DNA of 64,000 nt from Nipponacmea schrenckii (lineage: Eukaryota > Mollusca > Gastropoda > Lottiidae), in assembly GCA_030562195.1 (NCBI GenBank), contig CM060200.1, forward strand, positions 31,411,023 to 31,475,022, written 5' to 3'. The notes below the pieces were generated by a model that was not told the origin of the DNA, made no database searches, and was given only the letters and a program-made list of their open reading frames with translations. Positions 1 through 11,977 of this stretch are shown here, piece after piece. The translations under genes and the position numbers were made by a program. Within the stretch, counting starts at the first letter, position 1; each line of letters begins with the position of its first letter.

Positions 1-2889
1 CTATGTCCAACGACTTCAAGCTCACATGAGAGAGGGTCGAAGAGGGGATATATCTAACTCAAGTGCCATACTGAAGCCTGACGTTTTGTTTTTCATATCT
101 AAAGCCTTCTTAATAGGCTACTTATTCCACAAGATGACGTTTAAACATTTAAAACACTATAACAAAACAAAAAGAAAGCTTGCCAGGCAAGTTTTCATAA
201 TCTCTCATATCATGTATCATCAAAATCATTGGAACTTGCTTCTAATGCACCCACTATAAACGTTTGACGACAATAACTCAAAAACCGTTCATCGAGAAAT
301 CATCAAATTTGAACATGACTTCCGTCTTACCAACTCCAATGCTAACGCTAAGTTTCATCAAAAATCGTAGCCACTGTTCTACCCACAAAAAATATAGAGC
401 TATATGTAGGGGTAATAACTCAAAAACTGTTCATCGAAAAATTGTGGGCGTATAAAAATGGATAAGAGCAATTCGCAATTTGGCTTAATGGTTAACCAGT
501 CTTGATTCTTCTTAGGAGCAAACGGAGGGGCAATGGGATGTGGTATTAGTTAAAGTAATGAAATTAGTCAGTTAACAAAATTGTGTACGGTAACAAATGA
601 GGTTTCGTTAAGGACGAAAAGTGATAATGTGGGTTCTTGAAAGTACGATTTATCAATTTCGTGTTCTGTCTACCGCAATAAGTAGGCCTAAAGTTGGCTG
701 TTAAAGTGAGTTCATGCATAATTACTCACTATTGAAATCCTTTCCAAGTGACTCACTTTCACATCGTTTGAGTTAACAAGTATGAACAACAAACCACGCG
801 AGTCTTATTCTTGTCAATAAAGTGTCTAAATTGAGTACCATTTGAGTTTATTTCGTAATGAAGTAAGTCGTAGGGCCTATATTTTATTTACTCTGAGTCA
901 TGATGATTCTTTTTTTTCACATACAAGTTTTATACAATATACAAATATACAAATGCATATTTATGCAATTCATACTATTAAGATACAATTACACTCACTT
1001 GCAATACGGTAATGCAGTTATTTTTGGAATATATAAAGTTTTAGGTCACACTGAAATTTGGTATACTTTATTGAGTAAAAGGTGTTTATTCACGAAGTTT
1101 TATAGATATCTCCATTTAGATGTTTTAATCTGACTTTGAGTGGTTTGAATGTTCACTTGTTCTAACAAAAATTAAATATATTTAGTTTTATTTGGTATTT
1201 CGTGTCTTATTTTAAATTGATATATAAAGTATTTAATGATTGACAAAGTTAATTTCATTGTTGTCGAGGAAACAGTCAAACATATTTGTGTTGAATCCTA
1301 AATACATGTAATAGCATAAGTGACATTGATCGAAATATTATTTTTGTCAATGATTTCATGAAGTTTGCAACAGATTTGTTGTATATGTACGCATTGGATA
1401 TATAAATTATTGTTTCTATCGCTGAGTTTCAAAAATCACACAGCATTGTTTCAGCTAATTTAAATTTGAAAAGTTTAAGATTTGTATGAATAATTCTATT
1501 TATATATCTGTACTGAAAATTGCGAGTTTTTTCATCGCAACAACAGTTATATATATTTAAAAAAAATACAAATTATATCATTGTCATGTAGTGTGATTTC
1601 TAATTCATTTTCCAATTTAACAATTGAATATAGCATGATATTAGTCATGATAATTCTTCAATATTGGGTTAAAAAATCGTAAACTAGTCATTGGTCCTAA
1701 ATTAGTCAAATAGAAAGCAAACTTATCAATTATCATCGGTTCAATAAAAACATCTTTTCAGCTTGGAAGCATATCAATAAATTTCAGAAATGGTTTTTTG
1801 TGTTATTACAAAAAAATAACCTATTACATTTGCTTATTACATATTCTATCAAATTCCACACAATAGATTTTTTTCTATTAATTCATAAATGAGTCGAATG
1901 TTGTAGGCTGCTGCAACATATTCATATATATGAGTCAGTTGGTAATATGAATGGGTCAATGAGCGTAATATTCCGAATTGGGCCAGAAAAGACTAAAAAA
2001 ACAAAACTAATTTCCAAAAAAGTAAAGAAACGAAGTATACAATAAGCTTGTTTTCTTTGGTCAAATCAAAATATTTTTTTTTGTGTAGGCCTACACCAAT
2101 TCTTTTTGTAGTGACATCAGGTAAAAATATTTAGGTCAATTGATATGATTTAAACTTTCAGCGTCCAGATGAAATGTTAACGCCCAATGTCCTATGCTAG
2201 CGAGTATATGAATAAAGTCAACTATTTACTGTTGCCAACGAGATAAATTTTTCTGTAAAAAAACAGAATTATTTTCAAAACTACCCAAATAAATAGTGCG
2301 TTGTAACATTTGATAAGCAAATTAGCAAAAGTCAAATCTTAAAAATTATGTTGTATTAAGTACTATAATATACCCAATAAACATATCAAATGGTCATTTT
2401 TTTTTGACCCACTATACTATCAAGATTGATCGAGAATGGAGCTTTGAAATAGGAATAACTTAAAATGTACCGGTATATTACTTTTCACCCTCGATCATAC
2501 GCATTGGAGCAACCTTTAAAGGCGAATTATTTACCAACAAGAGGTTTTGTTGCAAAGTATAAATTATGTTAAGCGTTGACCTATCCAAGACGGACTTTAA
2601 CTCCCATGTAGTCCACGTTTTGAATATATTGATGCGTGTCAATTCCGTGAGTCAATATCTACTCTAGACAAGTCTTGTGACTCGTCAACAAGCCAATTGT
2701 TACATGTGTCAATAGATTCACAAATTGCTCGTTTTTGAGAATACAGACTCATCTGTAAATAAGTCCCAAAACGAGTGGTTTTATGGAATAGGCAAAATCA
2801 CGTAAATGAGCATATTTACTCGTGATAGTCTTACTAAATTTCCTGTTTTAACGACGATTGAAGTTTATAGCATATATGTTAAACATTAT
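1..2889. other. AT-rich stretch, no gene recognised
   Basis: I see no protein family, splice-supported exon or RNA gene here. Short open frames (for example at 26-259 and 900-1133) are AT-rich and resemble nothing known to me. The motif AATAACTCAAAAAC followed by a GTTCATCG-like octamer occurs twice, near 272 and 413, within a cluster that looks like a degraded dispersed repeat. The remainder is unique-looking AT-rich DNA. Confidence 0.5.
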
Positions 2890-2907
2890 AAAATGATTGC
2901 GGATTCT

Positions 2908-5040
2908 TTCGGAAGCAGAGAGCAGAAAAATAGAAGAAGCAGATAGGTTTGAAGAATTTGTCGAGAAAGAGAGTGGAAAGATAGAAGAATCAGATAAGAT
3001 AAAGAAGTTCTGGAGGCAGAGAGTGAAAAGATACTAGTAAAGGAATCAGATAAAATAAAGAAGTTCTGGAGGCAGAGAGTGAAAAGATAGAGGAAGCAGA
3101 TTGATTGAAGAACATGTCGAGACAGAGAGTGAAAAGATAGAGGAAGCAGATTGATTGAAGAACGTGTGGAGGCAGCGAGTGAAAAGATAGAGGAAGCAGA
3201 TTAATTGAAGAACTTGTGGAGGCAGAGAGTGAAAAGATAGAGGAAGCAGATTGATTGAAGAACGTGTGGAGACAGAGAGTTAAAAGATAGAGGAAGCAGA
3301 TTGATTGAAGAACTTGTCGAGACAGAGAGTGAAAAGATAGAGGAAGCAGATTGATTGAAGAAGGTGTGGAGACAGAGAGTGGAAAGATAGAGGAAGCAGA
3401 TTGATTGAAGAAGGTGTGGAGACAGAGAGTGAAAAGATAGAGGAAGCAGATTGATTGAAGAACGTGTGGAGACAGAGAGTGAAAAGATAGAAAAATCAGA
3501 TTGATTGAAGAACATGTCGAGGCAGAGAGTGAAAAGATAGAGGAAGCAGATTGCTTGAAGAACTTGTCGAGACAGAGAGTGAAAAGATAGAGGAAGCAGA
3601 TTGATTGAAGAACTTGTCGAGACAGAGAGTCGAAAGATAGAAGAATCAGATAAGATAAAGAAGTTCTGGAGGCAGAGAGTGAAAAGATAGAGGAATCAGA
3701 TTGATTGAAGAACATGTCGAGGCAGAGAGTGAAAAGATAGAGGAAGCAGATTGCTTGAAGAACTTGTCGAGACAGAGAGTGAAAAGATAGAGGAAGCAGA
3801 TTGATTGAAGAACTTGTCGAGACAGAGAGTCGAAAGATAGAAGAATCAGATAAGATAAAGAAGTTCTGGAGGCAGAGAGTGAAAAGATAGAGGAATCAGA
3901 TTGATTGAAGATCATGTCGAGGCAGAGAGTGAAAAGATAGAGGAAGCAGATTGCTTGAAGAACTTGTCGAGACAGAGAGTGAAAAGATAGAGGAAGCAGA
4001 TTGATTGAAGAACAACTTGTCGAGACAGAGAGTGAAAAGATAGAGGAAGCAGATTGATTGAAGAACTTGTCGAGGCAGAGAGTTAAAAGATAGAAGAAGC
4101 AGATAAGATAAAGAAGTTCTGGAGGCAGAGAGTGAAAAGATAGAAGAAGCGGATTGATTGAAGAACGTGCCGAGGCAGAGATTGAAAAGATAGAGGAAGC
4201 AGACTGATTGAAGAACTTGTCGAGGCAGAGAGTTAAAAGATAGAAGAAGCAGATAAGATAAAGAAGGTCTGGAGGCAGAGAGTGAAAAGATAGAAGAAGC
4301 GGATAGATTGAAGAACGTGCCGAGGCAGAGAGTGAAAAGATAGAAGAATCTGAAAAGATAAAGAAGTTCTGGAGGCAGAGAGTGAAAAGATAGAGGAAGC
4401 AGATTGATTGAAGAACGTGTGGAGGCAGAGAATTGAAAGATAGAAGAAGCAGATTGATTGAAGAACGTGCCGAGACAGAGAGTGGACAGATAGAGGAAGC
4501 AGATTGATTGAAGAACGTGCCGAGACAGAGAGTGAAAAGATAGAAGAAGCAGATTGATTGAAGAACGTGTGGAGACAGAGAGTGGAAAGATAGAGGAAGC
4601 AGATTGATTGAAGAACGTGTGGCGGCAGAGAGTGGAAAGATAGAGGAAGCTGATTGATTGAAGAACTTGTCGAGACAGAGAGTGAAAAGATATTGTAAGC
4701 AGATTGATTGAAGAACTTGTCGAGAAAGAGAGTGGAAAGATAGAAGAAGCAGATAGGTTTGAAGAACTTGTCGAGACAGAGAGTGGAAAGATAGAAGAAG
4801 CAGATAAGATAAAAAAAAAGTTCTGGAGGCAGAGAATGAAAAGATGGAATAAGCAGATAGGATTAAAGAACATTTGGAGACAGAGAGTGGAAATGTAGAA
4901 GGAGAAGATATGATTGAAGAAGTTATCGAGGCAGACAGTGGAAAGGTAGAAGAAGTAAATAGGATTGCGGAGACAGAGAAAGGAAAGATAGAAGAAGTGG
5001 ATAGAAGGACTGGAGAACTGGAAGGATTTGTGTAGGTAGA
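2908..5040 (+). repeat. 50-bp minisatellite with higher-order repeats
   Basis: About forty tandem copies of a purine-rich unit whose core reads GAAAAGATAGAGGAAGCAGA followed by TTGATTGAAG, a variable AAC(G/T)TGT(G/C)GA block and G(A/G)CAGAGAGT: 50 bp in the interior. Higher-order structure is visible. The 200-bp block 3601-3800 is repeated almost exactly at 3801-4000, its last 110 bp also match 3491-3600, and a 150-bp block at 4051-4200 recurs at 4201-4350. The units at both edges (2930-3000, 4700-4830) are 51 bp and stay in one + frame as a 17-residue acidic repeat (ADRFEELVEKESGKIEE). Because 50 is not divisible by three, the interior changes frame every unit; the long open frames on the - strand are by-products of a stop-poor unit. 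Confidence 0.9.
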
Positions 5041-5280
5041 GAGAAGAAAGAAACGGATAGATAGTGAGGACAAGGAGAGTGGAAAGATGGAAGAGGCAGA
5101 TGGACAGTTGGATATATGGTGAGATAAAAGAAGTGGATAGAAGGACTGGAGAACACCTGTCTGTGATTTGCCTAATTGAAAGAAAACTTGCAGAATTCGA
5201 GGACATAAAGAAGATAACTTAGTATTTGTAGACGCAGAAACATAGCTTCTGAAAACGTGGAACTGATTTGTCGTGATTCT

Positions 5281-5853
5281 ATGGCTATGAAAGATGATGT
5301 TGATACTAAGAATGGTGGTACCGTACGAAAATCTCGAATGAGAACACACAATCCATCAAACTGGAATTCTTCAGAACGAAAACGTAGACGAAGCTCTGGT
5401 GAAGATTATGATTCTGCTTGTGGTAAAAAGTGAATCGGCCAAATTGCAGTAGCAAATTTTAGTGCTCGGGGAAACTAGATAAAGATGATAAAACTAAACC
5501 AAGACAAAATGCAGAACAACCGAAAAAGGAGTCCAGCAGAAAGAAATCTTTTGAATATTTCGTACATACAAATTGTACCACCAGATGTCGTGTTCGAAAA
5601 ACATTCTTTATTGGAAGACAGGAATAGGAGAAAAACGCTGTCTTATACGTAAAATAGACACGACAAAATTCGATGTGAGGGCAAAAGAGGTAAACATCCC
5701 AAAAAGAAAAGAATTAACGAAGAAAACAAGAATATAATCAAAAGACATATTTCTTCATCCCCTGTGACAGAATCTCTCTACTGTTGTCAGAATGCCCAAC
5801 CTAAATTCTCACATAAAGATTTGTCTATACCTAAAATGTATAATCTATACCTG
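5281..5853 (+). pseudogene. Decayed TE-like multicopy protein gene
   Basis: Fragments in two frames read like an uncharacterised multicopy family of invertebrate genomes that I associate with transposable elements. An ATG at 5281 opens a segment containing NPSNWNSSERKRRRSSGEDY and ending at a TGA near 5433. A second segment, broken by a TAG, contains CSGKLDKDD and FEYFVHTN...VRKTFFIG. A third contains GKRGKHPKKKRI, HISSSPVTESLYCCQ and KMYNLYL (to 5853). These follow the order I recall for the family: NPxxW, basic R/K block, Cys motif, VxKxFF, RGKH, HIxSxPxxxSxYC, KMYxLY. At least two stops and one frameshift make it non-functional. The upstream 17-residue repeat runs on the same strand and may derive from the same gene. 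Family assignment is from memory; the activity is unknown to me. Confidence 0.5.
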
Positions 5854-5924
5854 AAAAAAAAACATATATCCTCATAAATTTTGGTTGTATTATAATTTTT
5901 TTGCACACAGTACAGTCATGGTTT

Positions 5925-6490
5925 TCGAGTTTTTGTTTGTAAACACTTTACAAGACACAATTCTTTACAGATTTGGACAACACTTGCTGAAATTGCTTAT
6001 TATCACCCAACGATAAACCCCATTGAAAATTAGAAAAATCACAAAAATATTAAATATCATGGATTTTGAAGAAACTTGCTGAAATTGTTTATCACCTAAG
6101 GATGAACCCCATTGAAAATAAAATAATATCAAAATATATTTAATACTATGTATTGCCCTTCTTCTTTAAAACGCAATTAATAATCTACAAGGCACAATTC
6201 TTTACTGATCTTGACGAAACTTACTGAAATTGTTTATTATCACCAAAGGTTGAACTCTATTGAAAATCAAAAAATCCGAAAATATTAAATGACTTATTGC
6301 CTTGTTAGAAAGAACAATTCTTGACAGATTTTAATGATAATTATTAATATTGTGCATTTATCACCCCTGGAAAAAGTGTATGACTGAAGGTTGAATATTT
6401 TATTCCGGTGATCAAACTGTAATGTCAAGTTTTTATTCAATTCCAATGCTGCCAGTGGGAATATAATAACCTTGTTTGGCAAGCTAGCTT
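5925..6490. repeat. Dispersed repeat, 3-4 degenerate units, copy 1
   Basis: Degenerate units recur near 5965, 6065, 6190 and 6310, each with an ACTTGCTGAAATTG-like block, a GGATGAACCCCATTGAAAAT-like block and a TTATTGCCCTT-like block. The same family appears at 20858-21720 and 55010-56350. The last unit ends with GACTGAAGGTTGAAT, ATTCCGGTGAT and TGGCAAGCTA, and the copy at 56180-56350 ends with the same series of motifs. The shared right boundary suggests a mobile or formerly mobile unit rather than simple tandem growth. No coding capacity was seen. Confidence 0.65.
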
Positions 6491-9314
6491 CAAGCAAAAG
6501 TTCAGTTATGACCTTATAGTTCTATGACGTTTATTTATGTGATTTCTTCTGGAGGAGATGGTCAAGTGGTTTTATGTAACAACCAATGTGTATATCAATG
6601 ATATAATTTTGATTTACTGCTTGAATGATTCCAAATTCATAGGCCATAGGTTGTAGATGTCGTAGAAGATACCGATGGTTTATTTTAAACCTCAATCTTC
6701 CATAGCCTATACTACGATAAAGGCTTAGAAGTGATCGTTAGTTTTATATACTAAAAGGATTGATGGAGGCCATTGGTCTCGTGTCCTCAGTAACTTATTC
6801 TGCAGTTGTCGGCATTTGTCGTACTTCATCGAGTCATAAGATTGTGTTTAAATGGATTCAATTCCGGACTTTGAGTAGGCCAAGGCATTATCCTGAATCA
6901 CCTCGGGCCACACTCTCAGTTCAAGTCTAATTCCACCCTTGCTTTTTAGTGGTCATTCGGAATCGGACCTGCAGATATTGCCGTATTATGTTCTGAGCTT
7001 GTCAGTGTGTGGTAACTCTTGGATGACGACTCCTCTGACGGTCGTTGCTGCAACTGCTTGCAGTCTTCCGATCGCCTGTTCTCCCTTAATTCGTGATAAT
7101 CTTAGCATGGCTGATAAAATAACCAATATAAGCCTATCGGTTTTGATCTGATACCGTCCACGATTAAGACGATTAAGACGAAGCGTTTCAGCATTTTTGT
7201 CCCATTTCACTTTTGAAAGCTGCCAGTAAGGCATTGCTGACATTCTGGTTAAGTCAGTTATTTCTTGAGCTTAGTTGTTGGCAAATTGGTTTGTTTTTGT
7301 ATCTTATTTTATGAATATCGTAGAACATTTCTAGCGACCTTAAACCCCTTGTTGACTTGTATCTATCTATCCTGTAATATTGTTCGCTAAGTTTAGGTCT
7401 GAATTAATTCTATCGTCAATTATCCGTCACGCATTACTTTGTCGATTGCCTTTTTTGAAAAGCGAAATTAAAATTTTCCGAATAGCTTAATATGTTTACA
7501 TTCTGTATTATTTAAAGAGTCATTTTTTATTAATGTACCAGTTCTTTGGCATCTTTATGGTTTAATGATTTTATAGTTTTAATCAATATGTGTGAACCTT
7601 GTTCTAATTTAAAATAAGTTATCAGTCAGATCGTTGAAGATAATAAGTATGTCAGTCCCAACATTATGATCTAAATGCTTTAGATGATATTGATATTAAT
7701 AATGGTGAAAATAACGGTCGGTGAAAAACGACTACGCAGTGGTAAAATAAAAGAGGTGCAGTATCACATAACATATTAACATCAATTCGTATTAATCCTG
7801 ATTTTAGAACATTATCAAATTTTTCATAAAAAGGATGAAGATGTCCTTAATGATGTGGTTACTAAAAGACTTCGAATCGGAGATAAGACAATTTCGCGAT
7901 TTTACAGATGAATGCTTAAAACCTTATAAGCCCAGCCCCATACCTCCCCAAGAATATGTAATGATAGTAATCCTTAAAATAGTCAGGAGTGTTATTTAAC
8001 CACAATAACGTTGAAACGTGAACAGGATGTTGCTGTGCTTCAAGAAAAACGAAAGTAAAAGAGGAAAGAAGCAAAAAAAAAAAAAAAAACTCCAGATGAG
8101 ACTCCTAGAGGAAAACCTTATAAAATGACTAATGCAGAGGCTGTACAAAATGCAATGAGTAAGCATGATAGTGTTATGTGTTGTCTGTTGTAAAGAATAG
8201 TAATTTAACTGTTACAATTCAATTCCAGATAAATCCGAAAATATCGTTTCTAAATTAACTTTTTTTTAAGCATTTTATTGACTTACAAAATGAAGCTCGT
8301 AAATTGAAATACTTAATATTGCTACGATGCAAAACCAAGTGCCGAAAATTCAATTTAAGTCAAACCCAGCAGTGGGTAACACAAATGTTGAAGATTCTGC
8401 TAAGTAGTAAGTTGTTATTAGAAACAATGAACAATAATTCATCCATAAACACATCTGATTTCGTTTAGTTATAATCTTATGGATTTAATTACTTACAAAA
8501 CTATAGTCAATCGTTTAGATATTAAAACTGTTTAGGAACTGAAAGCACCATTCAATCTGATATGGTTAGACATTCTTAGATCTTGATATCCCTGATCATG
8601 TTTACCGTATAATAGAATTCAACAATGTAGGTCAGTTGAATTATTTGAACACGAAAAAGATTCCTGCCTTCTTAAATTTTCTGTCAAGGACCTCGTTGAC
8701 AGAACAATCATTAGAATAAAGAACCCGCTTTTTGTGGTAAAGTGAGGATCATTGGCCGAGATCTTCAATTCTCTACGAATTACCAGAAATAACGACCCAA
8801 TGTGAAGCGATCTGTTAAATGGATCAGACTGAGGATATTTTTGATGATCTGGGCGCGTATGATTCGTGCAGTAACTTTACTTCATAAAGACACGTTTGTC
8901 TTGACTCAAAACATCAACATAACTATTATATACCCTAAATTATATCCAGTGTCAGTATTAATAGTTAGATATTCCCTCTCTCATGTTGGACAAACCTCGG
9001 TAAAATGCTACACTTTCATATATACGAAAGAACTATTGAATTTTGGGTGCAAGTAATTTAATAAAATTTGTATCAAACACACCAAAATAACGTTCTATTC
9101 AAAGGCATTACTACAAAATGATATGATTATATGTTACCTCTATAGAAAAATCGTCCAGTTGTAAGAGACTTATTAAAAAATGATTCTATGTCGCACACAC
9201 CAAATCGTTCGGTTCTAAAGCACTTTCACCTAGTCCGTTCTGTGGGATATAGTATAGGAGGTTTACGGGTTGTATTTGGTGTGATTATATACTACAGATG
9301 CATGTTTATTATAG
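6491..9314. other. Intergenic DNA with faint decayed coding fragments
   Basis: No intact gene. Between about 7660 and 8740 the + strand has scattered coding-looking pieces separated by stops: TKRLRIGDKTISRFYR near 7865, KTPDETPRGKPYKMTNAEAV near 8090, KIQFKSNPAVGNTNVEDSAK near 8347 and NVGQLNYLNTKKIPAFLNFL near 8625. Their style suggests an old, heavily mutated element ORF, but I cannot name it. Both-strand open frames at 6939-7243 match no family I recognise. The missing 5' exons of the DFPase-like gene should lie here or further upstream, but I could not find them. Confidence 0.35.
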
Positions 9315-10464
9315 ATATGTCAAGTGGATGATGATGGCAATATCATGCAGGGTTGTAATGATTGTTGTTATGATTATTATGGAAATTTATGGGTGACTGC
9401 ACCAGCTGGAAAAATTGCCCCACATCCTTACACCAGGTCCATGCAGGTGAGGTAACAATAAACATGAAGGTGTGTGTATCAACGGTCCAGTTATTGCCGT
9501 TTATACTTTTAAGTGAAATTCGGATCAAAGTTATTCTTCTCATTGCTTAAGATAAACATGTTTGTTTTCTTCGAGCAGATTCTTTGTAATTTTTTAGGAA
9601 GCTTTTGGATCATTATACTGCCTGACCAAGGACGGAAAGGTTAAGAAGGTGGCCACTGATATTCAATTTCCTAATGGTTTAGCAGTACAGCACGATTCTG
9701 ATGGAAAACCAAAAATACTTATAGTTGCTGAAACACCTACCAAACTTCTGTTAGCTTTTGATATCACTACTGACAATAAGCTAGAAAATAGGCGAGAATG
9801 GGGCAATATGCCAGGTAATATGAAATACTTTAATTTTCGTAATACACACTGTGTTGATAATATTTCGAAAATCTTCAATCAGTTTAATATCTGTTGTCAA
9901 TGCCTTTCTCAAGTGATCCAATTTTCAATATTCACTTGTTTAAGCCAAACTTTGTGCACAGCCTTAAACGAAATGTTAGACTTCATTTTCTGACTCCATT
10001 TGAGAGTAAGGGAATTCTAATTCACACCCACTGCATTATTATTTAATTAAAAGCAAAAAAAAAGTAAATGCAGAAGTATATTTCGCAAGTTCTACGAATG
10101 GAAGGGACAAATACTTTTCGAAAATTTTGATCTTGTAGTCCTCATTCGTATTTTTCTATAAAGGGAATAGAAATTGTATTGGAGACCTACTTTAATTTCA
10201 GGTGAACTAGAAGGCGGAGCTGATGGAATGGATTTCGATGAAGATGGTAATTTATTAGTAGCACATTGGGGTTCCAGTCATATTGAGGTTTTTGGGCCAG
10301 ATGGTGGTAAACCAAAACAAAGAATTAAATGTCCGTTTCAAAAACTTAGCAATTTGCATTTTATGCCGAAATCAAAAACAGTGTATGTCACTGAGCATGA
10401 CGATGATGCTTTATGGAAGTTTACTTGGGAGAGACAAGGAAAACCACAATACTGTGAATTGTAA
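9315..10464 (+). CDS. DFPase-like phosphotriesterase, last three exons
   Basis: Three exons encode about 204 residues matching the C-terminal two-thirds of diisopropylfluorophosphatase, a six-bladed beta-propeller hydrolase of organophosphate esters (about 314 residues in squid). Exon 9315-9446 contains MQGCNDC, GNLWVTAPAGKI and YTRSMQ, then a GTGAGG donor. Exon 9598-9814 (acceptor TTTTTTAG) contains FGSLYC, IQFPNGLAV and LIVAETPTKLL. Exon 10202-10464 (acceptor TTTCAG) contains GGADGMDFDEDGNLLVAHWG, HIEVFGPDGG, SNLHF and VTEHDDDALWKF, and ends in TAA. Intron phases are 0 and 1, and the reading frame is preserved. The Ca2+-site residues of the squid enzyme visible in this part are kept: Asn of GCND, Asn of FPNG and Asp of GMDFD, plus the active-site His of TEH. 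The N-terminal exons, with the Glu ligand, were not found. Splice sites are intact, so it may be a real gene, but a 5'-truncated copy is possible. The exact start of the first exon is inferred. Confidence 0.85.
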
Positions 10465-10610
10465 TATGTTATGCGTGTAAAAGAAATGGTTCTAATAGTA
10501 TAAGTTTAGTATAAATTTGATTTATGTGAAAGGGAAGAATATGGTAACTCACCCCTACTTTCGCACGCGATTACCTACGTGAGGAATCACATCTCGTTAC
10601 TTGCTCGAGC
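10465..10610 (+). other. Presumed 3' flank of the DFPase-like gene
   Basis: A short interval between the stop codon of the phosphotriesterase-like gene and the start of reverse-transcriptase homology. No clear AATAAA signal or other element was seen. Confidence 0.3.
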
Positions 10611-11626
10611 TCAACATGGCTTCTGCACGCTTGCAATCTCTGGGAAAAAATATTTTAGATGAAGACGATGATGAATGACTTTACAAAATGGTTTCGATGG
10701 TGCAAATCTGACACCGATCGCCACAAGGGAACTCAGAGGTACTGCTGAAACATGGTTTGGCAGCGTGGCAGGATTTACTTTCCTGCGATGATCCACCACG
10801 TTTATTTAGGTTTGGAGGGCATTCGCGATGGTTTTCATTTGATTCATATTATTGATAATATCGAATCTGTTGAATGCGACAATTATAGATCAGCGGAACT
10901 ATTTAGTGATAAAGTTGAGCAGCAAATCCAGCACGGGCATTATTTTTTAAGTTCCACGAAACCAAAAGTTAGTACATTAGGCGCAATTTCGAAATCAAAC
11001 AATAAAGTTTAATAAAAAATTTAATTCGTGATGCAAGTAAATCATTAAATGACTATGTTGATCCAGATACAACATCGTGCTCTCATACATGGATCTAAAT
11101 GTTGCCAGAGAACTTATCGCCCACGAAACAAAGTTAACAAAGGTTGACTTACAAATTGTACTAATCTAATTTTTCAGTAACCGCTTTAACATGGACCATT
11201 AAAAATCCAAATATTTTCCAGACATTGAGCAGTGCAGTATGCAGGATAATGAAATCCAAGTTTAATATCATTGTTATAGCCTATTTGGATGACTTTTTGG
11301 TGATAAGCCCAAATTTTGACGATTGTGTTTCTGCTTTGAATTTTCTATTGATTGTCCTTGCACATCTCTTGTGTTTCTCGGAGTGCTATTTATACAGAGT
11401 CAATGACCTTTTCGCTGTCCTCTGATAAGCTATCTGCTTTTAAAGTTAAATTAGCCAATTTTGCCCTACGTTAACGTGCAAGTAGAAAAAAATTAGACGT
11501 TTTGTGTGGCAAGCTTAGCTGGGCTGCTCAAGTAATATGCGGTTTGAATATGAAAGGTTCATTGAGTCTTGGATCACATAAAGTGAAATTAAATGCTGAC
11601 TTTTGTCAAGATATGAACTGGCAGGG
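10611..11626 (+). pseudogene. Tyrosine-recombinase retroelement RT fragment
   Basis: Frameshifted remains of a DIRS/Ngaro-type reverse transcriptase. Pieces in order: MASARLQSLGKNILDEDDDE (10616), HGLAAWQDLLSCDDPPR (about 10752), LEGIRDGFHLIHII (about 10813), NYRSAELFSDKVEQQI and STLGAISKSNNKV (to 11010), then in other frames IRDASKSLNDYVDPDT, YMDLNVARELI and TKVDLQI. SSAVCRIMKSKFNIIVIAYL leads into the catalytic YLDD near 11281. The thumb and start of the RNase H linker follow (LCGKLSWAAQVICGLNMKG, 11501-11560; NADFCQDMNWQ, ending 11626). This order is that of YR retroelements, which use a tyrosine recombinase instead of a DDE integrase. Homology stops abruptly where the MULE end begins. At least four frame breaks and several stops rule out function. 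Confidence 0.75.
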
Positions 11627-11639
11627 TATCGCGACATTT

Positions 11640-11895
11640 TCGTCCCGGACAATTGGTACCACCACGATTGGTCCCGGTCAATTAGTCCCCGGACAATTGA
11701 CCCCGGCGACAATTGGTCCCGACGACTATTGGCACCGAATAAATTGTCGTGGGTACCAATTGCCTTGGGACCAATTGACTTGGTGCCAATAGTCGTCGGG
11801 ACCAATTGTCGCCGGGTTCAATTGTCTGGGGACTAATTGACCGGGACCAATTGTCGTGGGACCAATTGGCCGGGACCAATTGTCGTACAGCCGGT
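11640..11895. repeat. Left foldback end of the MULE
   Basis: The end is itself a near-perfect palindrome. The arm at about 11666-11740 pairs with about 11769-11845 (GGTGCCAATAGTCGTC, GGGACCAATTGTCGCC, TCAATTGTCTGGGGACTA and following), leaving a short central spacer. Each arm consists of 17-19-bp variants of GGGACCAATTGTCG. Single-stranded DNA from this region would fold into a long hairpin. Confidence 0.8.
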
Positions 11896-11977
11896 AGGTA
11901 TTTCCAAAAGAATAAAATTATATTTCAAACAATTTTATTACGTTAATGAAATGGTTGAAATTACAAATTGCTAGCCA

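Noticed and set aside
2990..5349. Very long - strand open frames (241, 436 and 567 codons) rich in Ser, Leu, Phe
   Set aside because: They translate the complement of a 50-bp tandem repeat. All three - strand frames are open because the unit lacks stops, and the amino acid pattern simply cycles through three frames. No start context, domain or homologue.
6939..7243. Overlapping open frames on both strands (70 and 85 codons)
   Set aside because: Complexity is normal, but neither product resembles a family I know and no splice or start context distinguishes them from chance.
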